A stretch of 64,000 nucleotides of DNA from Limnochorda sp. L945t (GTDB taxonomy: Bacteria; Bacillota; Limnochordia; Limnochordales; Geochordaceae). The translations under genes were made by a program, and so were the position numbers. A model generated the notes under the pieces. The model was not told where the DNA came from and did not search any database. It worked only from the letters and a program-made list of their open reading frames with translations. The stretch spans positions 2,325,722-2,389,721 of the forward strand of contig NZ_CP141615.1 in assembly GCF_035593305.1 (NCBI RefSeq), written 5' to 3'. The number at the start of each line of letters is the position of its first letter. Position 1 is the stretch's first letter. This document shows positions 57,950 to 64,000 of this stretch, one piece after another.

Positions 57950-58152
57950 CGTTGCCGAGCTCGTCGAGGTGGTGCGCAGGAAACGGCTACTCTCCGTCCG
58001 CCGAGAGCAGCCGTGGGCGCACAGTCAAGCATCGGACCCTGGCCAACCTCTCCCAGCTGCCCGAGGCCACCTTCGAGCTGGTCCGCCGGTCCCTGCGCGG
58101 CCAGCCGGTGGCGCCGGTACCCGAGACGGTGCGCCAGATGTTGTCCTCATGA
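57950..58152 (+). pseudogene. IS1634-family transposase N-terminal fragment
   Basis: The frame contains TVKHRTLANLSQLPEATFEL then VRRSLRGQPVAPVPETVRQM, the N-terminal DNA-binding region of IS1634 transposases (VKHRTLANLS). It stops at 58150. It carries the part missing from the 43093 copy but need not derive from it. Confidence 0.6.
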
Positions 58153-58187
58153 GGACTTGAGGATGGCCGGGTCCGCGCACCTTCCGT

Positions 58188-58622
58188 TTAGCTACGGGTT
58201 CCCTCGCCGGCGAATAGCTCTACACCGGCCGCCGTCGCCGCCTCCTGCAGTGCCGCATCCTGAGTCGCCAGCGGAGCCCCCAGCGACATCGCGAGTGCCA
58301 GGTAACTCGCGTCGTACGCCGAGAGGTTGTACTCGCGAGCCGCGTCGACGAGCGAGCCCATCGAACCAAGCTCAAAGGACTCTACCTGTACCGGCAACCG
58401 ACCGATCAACGAAAGAAATCGGGCGGTCTCTGCCGGCGTGATCCGGCCGCGTCGCTGGGCGGTAACGAGACCGTTAGAGACCTCCACGGGCCACACGGCC
58501 GGCACCACCACCACCCCATCCACGAGCGCATCGAGCACCCGATCCGACAGGACGTCCGCCTCGTCCTCGAAGGCCCAGCTCAAGGCCACGGACGCGTCGA
58601 TGACCAGGCGGCTGCTCATCAT
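58188..58622 (-). CDS. vapC: PIN-domain ribonuclease toxin (VapC family), second locus
   Basis: A 144-residue PIN nuclease. RLVIDASVALSWAFEDEADV (Asp), VWPVEVSNGLVTAQRRGR (Glu), LSAYDASYLALAMSLGAPLA (Asp) and TQDAALQEAATAAGVELF (Asp) give the complete acidic quartet. ATG 58622 or 58619 follows GGTGGGG. It overlaps the antitoxin remnant by 4 bases in the normal vapB-vapC order. Confidence 0.87.
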   Translation of the reverse strand: MMSSRLVIDASVALSWAFEDEADVLSDRVLDALVDGVVVVPAVWPVEVSNGLVTAQRRGRITPAETARFLSLIGRLPVQVESFELGSMGSLVDAAREYNLSAYDASYLALAMSLGAPLATQDAALQEAATAAGVELFAGEGTRS

Positions 58623-58715
58623 TTGCGCCCCACCTCGATGAGCTCGCGCAGGGACAGGTCCCCAAGGCGCCTGCCTTTTCGAAACGCGCGGAGCTCTGCG
58701 ACCACCTCGGCGACG
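58619..58715 (-). pseudogene. Antitoxin C-terminal remnant (VapB-like)
   Basis: The frame VVAELRAFRKGRRLGDLSLR-ELIEVGRK* is the typical toxin-binding tail of VapB-type antitoxins (RKGRRLG-LSLRELI). The N-terminal DNA-binding part is missing: from about 58715 the sequence becomes the truncated metallophosphoesterase. A very short product from GTG near 58703 could still bind VapC. Confidence 0.6.
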
Positions 58716-59297
58716 GCCCCGGTGCTGCACGTGCGGGGCAACCACGACGTGCCGGATGGCCCGCCGGAAAACCCGGTGGCGGAAACGAAGGCCGTCGCCC
58801 CGGCGCGCGGGCCCGGGGCCGTCAAGCTGGGCGATGTGACCTTCCTCGTGCTGAACACCAGCGACCCCGCGCTGGGCGGTGTCGGCGGGTCGGTGTCGAC
58901 GGAGCAGCTCCGGGCGTTCGAACGGCTCCTTGACGAATCGACAGGGCCTGTGGTCGTCCTCGCACACCATCCTCTCGACGATCACAGCATTGAAGGCAAC
59001 CCGCTGTTCGCCCCCTTCCCGAGCTGGGCCTTCACCCGCGAGCGGGAAGCCCTGCGATCCGTCATCGAACGCAGCGCCCGGGTGGTGGCCGTCTTCACCG
59101 GGCACGTGCACTGGGGAAGTGTCCGCCTCGTCAACACCATCCCCTACGTGTCGGTACCCTCTTTCCTCGAACGCTGGCACGAAAGCGGCGCTGCCCCGGG
59201 GGCCTACGCGGTCGCGACGCTCGGCCCGGGGCGCAGGCTGCGCGTGGACTTCCGCTCCCTCGAGGCGGGCATGGTCGTCAGCTTCCAGCACGGTTGA
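58714..59297 (+). pseudogene. Metallophosphoesterase, N-terminally truncated
   Basis: The coding pattern starts abruptly at APVLHVRGNHDVPDGPPENP, the GNHD/E motif of calcineurin-like phosphoesterases. It continues LGDVTFLVLNTSDPALGG, VVVLAHHPLDDHSI (HH motif) and VVAVFTGHVHWGSVRLVN (GHxH) to the stop at 59295. The first metal motifs (DxH and GDxxD) are missing, so it should be inactive. The junction with the antitoxin remnant marks a deletion or insertion. Confidence 0.75.
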
Positions 59298-59311
59298 GCG
59301 CCGTTCAAGCC

Positions 59312-60508
59312 TCATGACCGCGGCTCATCCCCGGGCATGGCAAGCTCCGGCTCGGTACCGGCGTACCGGTTGGCATCGAGATGCAGGCTCGGCCATTCCA
59401 TCATGGCCCGCAGCTCCTTGCCTCGAGGCAGGCCGGCCTGGCCCGCGATACGGGCCTCGACGCGGGCCGCCTCTTCGAGGATGGCCGCCACGTCGAGTCC
59501 CAGGTAGGATGGGGCGTAGCGAGCAAGGCGCTCTCGAGCCTTGCGGAGTTGGTGCAAGACTCCGGAGGGGTTGCCCCGCTGCGCGTGGACGAATGCGCTG
59601 GCATAAAGGATGAGGCCGCGGTAGAAGTCGCTACGGGTGCGGCGCCACTCCGGCTCCAGCGCCTCGTGGGCGTGCCAGTAGCGGCGGGTGTTGAAAAGGT
59701 CGACGAACGTCACGAGGGCCACCGGCCACGCCGGGTCGACGACGAACTCCCGGGGTGACTCCCAGTCGAAGGATCCATCGACCCCCGTGCAGCGCAGGAC
59801 GACCCTCCTGGCCGCCTCGATACGGGAAGCAAGGTCCGGTGCGCCGTGGAAGGCTCTCAGGAGTTGGAGCAACGCCGGATCGATCTCGCAGGTGCGCGTC
59901 GCCAGCTCTTTGTCCCGGGGCTCCCAGCGTCCCGCGACCGCGCACCGGTAGCGCAGCGCCCCATCGACGGCTCGCGCCGCGAGTAACAGCGACGACATCG
60001 GGTCCGTACTCTGCGAGTCGATGGCGTCCTCCAGGAGGCTCGCAGCCACGTATCGCATCCTGACGGCCTCTTCGAGCCCGAGCGGCGGGGGGCCGGCATC
60101 TAGCATCGCCCTCGCCTGCTCCCGCAAGGCCCTGGCTCGTTGATCTGCCTCTACCATGGCAAATCCGGTGGCGATCATGTGGGCCGTCGGAGCCCGCCGC
60201 CTCCTGCGCTCCTCTTCGAAGTCGCGGCGAATCTGGGACGGCGGGTTGAAGAAGATCTCGACGGGGACGCCGTTCAAGCGCACCTGCACGCGCTGGCGCC
60301 AGCGGTGGTCGTGGACGGCGAAGAGGTCGAGATCGCTCAGCGGCCCCCCTTCTCCGCGTACCACACTGCCCGCCGCGTACAGCGCCAGCAGGTGCTCGAT
60401 GCCGCCCATCCGCTCGAGAATCAGGCGGACTGCCGATTGGAGGGCCCCGTCGAAGGGCGGCCCGAGCACAGGCCATTGCAGCTTCCCGGCCCTCTCGGAC
60501 GACACCAT
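59312..60508 (-). CDS. Nucleotidyltransferase - DUF309 fusion protein
   Basis: A 398-residue two-domain protein. N-terminal: a MNT/KNTase-type nucleotidyltransferase with LYAAGSVVRGEGGPLSDLDL, i.e. G47-S48-x10-D59-x-D61, and LNGVPVEIFFNPPSQI. The middle helical region (MRYVAASLLEDAIDS) resembles the four-helix partner domain of such enzymes. C-terminal, about 285-375: DUF309 with FNTRRYWHAHEALEPEWRRT (the His/Glu pattern) and FYRGLILYASAFVHAQRGNP. The function is unknown; nucleotide transfer to a small molecule or protein is likely. ATG 60508 has AAGGAG eight bases upstream. It diverges from the MFS gene. Confidence 0.8.
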   Translation of the reverse strand: MVSSERAGKLQWPVLGPPFDGALQSAVRLILERMGGIEHLLALYAAGSVVRGEGGPLSDLDLFAVHDHRWRQRVQVRLNGVPVEIFFNPPSQIRRDFEEERRRRRAPTAHMIATGFAMVEADQRARALREQARAMLDAGPPPLGLEEAVRMRYVAASLLEDAIDSQSTDPMSSLLLAARAVDGALRYRCAVAGRWEPRDKELATRTCEIDPALLQLLRAFHGAPDLASRIEAARRVVLRCTGVDGSFDWESPREFVVDPAWPVALVTFVDLFNTRRYWHAHEALEPEWRRTRSDFYRGLILYASAFVHAQRGNPSGVLHQLRKARERLARYAPSYLGLDVAAILEEAARVEARIAGQAGLPRGKELRAMMEWPSLHLDANRYAGTEPELAMPGDEPRS

Positions 60509-60689
60509 CCGGCCTCTCCTTCCAAGAGCCTGCGACCGATCCCGGCGCCCACCACAGGAAAGCGGCCAGCAGTAGGGAATATTTCGCTGCCCGGTCGGCT
60601 CCCTGCAGAACCGACCGGCGCGCTCGGCAGTGTCCCGCGGGCGCCAGGCTCGCGAGGCTCGATCTGGCTCCACACCCGGGGGGTCGAGG

Positions 60690-62744
60690 ATGACCACGAT
60701 GCTGCAATCCCGGCGTGCGAACGCCACCATGGCCGTCCTGCGCCAGCCTGTGTACCGGCGGGTATGGCTCGCGCAGGTCGTCTCGCAGTTCGGAGATGCG
60801 CTCACCGAGATTGCCCTGATCTACTACGTGGCGACCCTCTCCCGAGATCCGCTGCTCATCAGCCTCGTGATCTTCGCGATGCTCCTGCCCACGGCCCTGG
60901 TGGGGCCCTTCGCAGGGGTGGTCGCTGACCGTAGTTCGCAGCGGCGCATCATGATCCTGGCCGACCTCGCCCGGATGGTCGTGGTGGCCGCGATGGTCCC
61001 GGCCGCCCTGGCAGGGCATCTCCCCCTGTTGTTGGGTCTGGTCTTTCTGGAGGGGGTGGGCACGTCCTTCTTCGGGCCTGCCCGGGCCGCCATCATCCCA
61101 AAGGTGGTCGGAGCAGAGCACGTCGCCGAGGCGATCAGCGTGAGCCAGGCGACCACCGCGATCATCGGCGTGCTGGGCCCGGCCGCCGGGGGCGTGCTGC
61201 TCGGGCTGACCCAGCCGGTCTACGCCTTCGTCATCGACGCGGCCACGTTCGCCGTGTCCGCGCTCTTGCTGGCCTCCGTGCAGGTGGCCCCTGCAGCACT
61301 GGCCCCCACTGCAGGGGCAGGCGCCGGCTACTTCCAGGCGTTGCGCACGGGGTTGCGTACCTTGGGCCACAACTCCCGGCTTACTTTCCTTCTGGGGATC
61401 CTCGTCTTCTTCTCGCTCATCTTCGGTGTGGTCAACACCACGTTCAACGCGGTTTTGCTCCAGGAGTTCCGCCTCGGACCAGGCGCTTTCGGAGGGATCC
61501 AGGCATCCAACGGGGTCGGTGCCGTTCTGGGCTCCGTGCTCGCCCCGCTGGCGATTCGACTGTTGGGCGGCACGGTGATGCTGCTCTCCGGCACCGGCCT
61601 TCTCGGCCTCGTGATCGCTTCGGTAGGGCTGGTGGGGCAGATGGTGGCCGGCGGCTACGCGTGGGCAACGTACCCCTGGGCACTGATGCTCGGCGCCGCT
61701 ACCGCAGCGGTCAGCGTCGCCTCCTCCACCCTCGTCATGACCCTGACCCCTGCACAGGTGCTGGGCCGCATCGCAGCCCTCATGCAGGCCGGCACTAATG
61801 CGGCCAACATCGCAGGCATCCTGGCAGGAGGCGGCATCGCGGCCGCCCTGGGAAGCCTTCGCACGACCGTCGGCGCCGGCCTCGTGACGGCGGTGATGGC
61901 TCTGCTATCGCTGGCTGCCTCGGGCTTCCGCGCCCTGCGGCAGCAAGAAGCGCAACTGCGTGCCACCCAGCCCGAGGGCCAGGCGGCGGGTCACGTGACG
62001 GAGGCCGAGGATGCGGCCGCCGTGGCCGTCGCTGCCAGCCTCAGGGGCGTTCCGATGAGGGAGGCCATGGTCGTGAGGGAGGCCGTGCAGTGGCAATGGT
62101 TGGCCTCGGCATGGCCCGTGCGCGTCCTGGCGCTACTCGAGAAACACCCTGCCACGCCGCGAGAGCTGGCCAGCCAGCTCCAGGCGCCTGAACCGGTCGT
62201 GGAACGCCAGCTGGCCGGGCTGGCCCGGGCCGGGCTGGTCGCAGCGAGCGGCCCGGGAGGAGCCTACCGTCTGGTCGCCCGCGACGTCCGGGTGACCCCC
62301 GACGCGGTGGGCGGCCCGGAGGGCATGGAACGGATGATCGCCCGGTTCGTCCAGCCGGGAGTCGACCAGCTGCGGCAGATGATGCACGCCATCCCGCCGG
62401 AGCTGAAGGGCCAGGCACTGGCCCGGTGGCTCGCCGACCACGGCTATCTGCTACGGTTTTCGGCCCAGGTCCTGTGCATGTCTCGCAAGCAGTGGGAGCG
62501 GCTCTCCGAGCAGCTGGAACGGTCGCTCGTCGAGCTTTCCCGGCATGGCGGGGCAGGCGGGGACGATGCGGAAGACAAGGCTCCCGACGATCCAGAGGAG
62601 GCGTTCGTCTTCACGCTCCTGAGCTTCCGCCTGCCCGACGAACGCCCGGCCGAGGAGGTCGCGCCGGAAGCCACCCGGGCCCGGACCGGCCGGCCCGAAC
62701 CCGATCAGGCGCACCCGAGCCAGTCGCACAGGATGCCGGCGTAG
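60690..62744 (+). CDS. MFS exporter with C-terminal winged-helix domain
   Basis: A 684-residue protein. Residues 1-440 are a 12-span MFS transporter of the EntS/macrolide-exporter group (WLAQVVSQFGDALTEIALIY, GPFAGVVADRSSQRRIMILA, the motif-A loop). After a linker, about residues 465-545 form an ArsR-like winged helix (WQWLASAWPVRVLALLEKHP, ATPRELASQLQAPEPVVERQ, AGLVAASGPGGAYRLV). A further ~130 residues of helical and acidic tail follow. The MFS-to-HTH fusion is unusual and suggests a membrane-tethered sensor or self-regulated exporter. ATG 60690 or 60699. The 3' end overlaps the converging peptidase gene by 40 bases. Confidence 0.82.
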   Translation: MTTMLQSRRANATMAVLRQPVYRRVWLAQVVSQFGDALTEIALIYYVATLSRDPLLISLVIFAMLLPTALVGPFAGVVADRSSQRRIMILADLARMVVVAAMVPAALAGHLPLLLGLVFLEGVGTSFFGPARAAIIPKVVGAEHVAEAISVSQATTAIIGVLGPAAGGVLLGLTQPVYAFVIDAATFAVSALLLASVQVAPAALAPTAGAGAGYFQALRTGLRTLGHNSRLTFLLGILVFFSLIFGVVNTTFNAVLLQEFRLGPGAFGGIQASNGVGAVLGSVLAPLAIRLLGGTVMLLSGTGLLGLVIASVGLVGQMVAGGYAWATYPWALMLGAATAAVSVASSTLVMTLTPAQVLGRIAALMQAGTNAANIAGILAGGGIAAALGSLRTTVGAGLVTAVMALLSLAASGFRALRQQEAQLRATQPEGQAAGHVTEAEDAAAVAVAASLRGVPMREAMVVREAVQWQWLASAWPVRVLALLEKHPATPRELASQLQAPEPVVERQLAGLARAGLVAASGPGGAYRLVARDVRVTPDAVGGPEGMERMIARFVQPGVDQLRQMMHAIPPELKGQALARWLADHGYLLRFSAQVLCMSRKQWERLSEQLERSLVELSRHGGAGGDDAEDKAPDDPEEAFVFTLLSFRLPDERPAEEVAPEATRARTGRPEPDQAHPSQSHRMPA

Positions 62745-63901
62745 AGCAGGGCCGCCTGCTCGAGCTCGGCGACGGCCACCGACTCGTCGACGGTGTGGGC
62801 CTGGTCGAGCTGGCCGGGGCCGAGGATCACCGTGGGGATGCCTGCCTGGTTGACGAGGAAGCGGGCGTCCGTCGTGCCCGGCATCCCTGCGGGCGGCGCC
62901 GGCTGCAGCCCGAGAAGGGCGCGGACGCGGGCCACTGCCTGTACGATGGGCTCGTCCGGGCCTACTTCGGATGGCTGCGCGTGGTGGAGCACCCGCACCC
63001 GGGCTTGGCAATCGGGATCCGACGCCTCGAGCGCCCGCAGCTCCTGCTCGATGGCGGCCAGGGCGCTCTCCGGTGACTCGCCGGGGACGAGTCGCCGGTC
63101 GAGGGTGATGGTGCAGCGGTCGGGCACCACGTTGGTCTTGCTGCCGCCTGCGATCGTGCCGACGCTCAACGTCGGCGAGCCGAGCAGCGGGTGACGGGCC
63201 GTGAATCGCAGGCCGTGCAGGCTCTGGATGACCGCCGCCATCTTCACGACGGCGTTGACCCCCAGGTGCGGCGTGGAGGCGTGGCAGCTGCGGCCGGTGG
63301 TCGTGATCTCCACCCACAAGAGGCCTCGGGCCGCCACGAACGGCCGCAGACCGGTGGGCTCGCCGCAGATGGCCGCATCCGCGCGCACGGGGAAGCGCTC
63401 CACGAGGTACTGGGTCCCGAAGGGGCCCAGCATCTCTTCGTCCGCGACCGCCTGCACGACGAGGCGCCCCGCCGGGCGCAGGCCGGCCCGGCGCAGGATG
63501 GCGACGGCCTCCAAGATGGCCGCCACGGCCCCTTTCATGTCGGCGCTACCCCGGCCCCACAGGCGGCCGCCGTCCACTACTCCCGCGAAAGGCGGGTAGC
63601 GCCACGCCGAGGCGTCACCCGCCGGCACGACATCGAGGTGGCCGTTCCAAAGAAGGCTCCGGGTCGCCCCCCAGCCGGGCGTCCCCCACTCGCCCACGAC
63701 GCTCGCCCGTCCCGGATGAGGCTCGACGAGCTGCACGTCACGAAAGCCCAGCTCGAGCATGCGCTCCCGCACCCAGCGAGCGGCCGGCGCCTCGTTGCCC
63801 GGAGGGTTGGTGGTGTCGATCCGGATGAGCGCGCGGGCCGCGTCGAGCAGTGCATCCCGATCGAGATGGGCTTTCAGGGCCTCCACGGGGACGTCTCCCA
63901 T
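62705..63901 (-). CDS. M20-family metallopeptidase (ArgE/DapE type)
   Basis: A 398-residue zinc amidohydrolase. Metal ligands: LLWNGHLDVVPAGD (His, catalytic Asp), GRGSADMKGAVAAIL (bridging Asp), VQAVADEEMLG (catalytic Glu and metal Glu), ICGEPTGL (Asp position is Glu here) and the C-terminal LDQAHTVDESVAV (His). The lid dimerisation domain lies between (GRSCHASTPHLGVNAVVKMA). It removes an acyl group from an amino acid or cleaves a small peptide; ArgE, DapE or carboxypeptidase specificity cannot be separated. GGGAGG lies about eleven bases before the ATG. Confidence 0.88.
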   Translation of the reverse strand: MGDVPVEALKAHLDRDALLDAARALIRIDTTNPPGNEAPAARWVRERMLELGFRDVQLVEPHPGRASVVGEWGTPGWGATRSLLWNGHLDVVPAGDASAWRYPPFAGVVDGGRLWGRGSADMKGAVAAILEAVAILRRAGLRPAGRLVVQAVADEEMLGPFGTQYLVERFPVRADAAICGEPTGLRPFVAARGLLWVEITTTGRSCHASTPHLGVNAVVKMAAVIQSLHGLRFTARHPLLGSPTLSVGTIAGGSKTNVVPDRCTITLDRRLVPGESPESALAAIEQELRALEASDPDCQARVRVLHHAQPSEVGPDEPIVQAVARVRALLGLQPAPPAGMPGTTDARFLVNQAGIPTVILGPGQLDQAHTVDESVAVAELEQAALLYAGILCDWLGCA

Positions 63902-63953
63902 GCTGCGCGGTTCCTCCCTTTGGGCCGAGCCCTTCCCCGTTCTGTGAGAAGGC

Positions 63954-64000
63954 TCACCGCACGGCCGCCACGAACGGATCGGCCCGCTCCACGGTCTGGG
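63954..64000 (-). CDS. 3' tail of an unidentified gene (partial)
   Basis: The last 14 codons (QTVERADPFVAAVR) of a gene that continues beyond the right edge, ending in TGA at 63954. It reads in the same direction as the peptidase, 52 bases upstream, so the two may share an operon. Too little remains for identification. Confidence 0.4.
   Translation of the reverse strand, partial: QTVERADPFVAAVR

Noticed and set aside
1-64000. CRISPR array, rRNA operon or complete prophage
   Set aside because: No regularly spaced 25-40 base repeats, no rRNA core sequences, and no phage structural genes were seen on either strand.

Overview
The window is GC-rich bacterial DNA. Start codons are often GTG or TTG, genes frequently overlap by 4 bases, and most have purine-rich Shine-Dalgarno sequences. 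Together with the families present (ISLre2, IS1634, DUF1670, PsuG/PfkB, NamZ, Gate-domain and HD-GYP proteins) this suggests a high-GC member of Bacillota, perhaps a Limnochordia- or Thermaerobacter-like lineage. That placement is inference: no rRNA or ribosomal protein is present. Neither sugar-binding protein carries a lipobox cysteine, which would fit a diderm envelope.

Layout. (a) 1-10831: a partial MenC-like enolase-superfamily gene diverges from a tight nine-gene sugar operon (Gfo/Idh oxidoreductase, binding protein, two permeases, TIM-barrel isomerase, secreted heparinase II/III-like lyase, cysteine-synthase-like PLP enzyme, NagA, NagB). It looks built to cut, import and metabolise an N-acetylhexosamine-containing polysaccharide. 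(b) 10942-19973: a minus-strand block of CofE-like ligase, NamZ (exo-muramidase), GT4 glycosyltransferase, methyltransferase, and then a two-gene module: a winged-helix/coiled-coil protein followed by a 1348-residue fusion of an AAA ATPase, a Cas4/AddB-type Fe-S PD-(D/E)XK nuclease and an FtsK/SpoIIIE translocase. This is the best candidate for an undescribed DNA-processing or defence system. (c) 20068-25333: remnants of a response regulator and a chemotaxis receptor, a PAS-HD-GYP phosphodiesterase, a radical SAM protein, and pseudouridine catabolism (PsuG plus a PfkB kinase).

(d) 25462-46877: a 21.3 kb genomic island inserted in the 3' half of tRNA-Val(CAC). A 46-bp perfect direct repeat bounds it, and a matched pair of 11-bp-spaced repeats lies inside each end. 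It carries an IclR-controlled sugar-acid operon (two RraA-type aldolases, KDG kinase, binding protein, two permeases, enolase-superfamily dehydratase), with near-identical palindromes at the regulator and before the operon. It also holds a nest of insertion sequences, including a 3.6 kb Tn7/Tn552-like transposon that has split an IS256-type transposase, with terminal inverted repeats and target duplication still legible. No integrase remains.

(e) 46801-53032: core-like genes: tRNA-Val, a small zinc-ribbon protein, Leu/Glu-type dehydrogenase, asparagine synthetase, a Gate-domain membrane protein and a HAD phosphatase. (f) 53139-58858: tRNA-Glu(TTC) followed by a degraded accessory zone with duplicated recombinase-like tails, DUF6883/DUF4926, HicBA, an intact IS256-family element that sits against a damaged vapB/vapC locus, a CopG-like antitoxin, IS1634 debris and a second vapC with a truncated antitoxin. 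(g) 58714-64000: a 5'-truncated metallophosphoesterase, a nucleotidyltransferase-DUF309 fusion, an MFS transporter with a C-terminal winged helix, an M20 peptidase, and the tail of one more gene.
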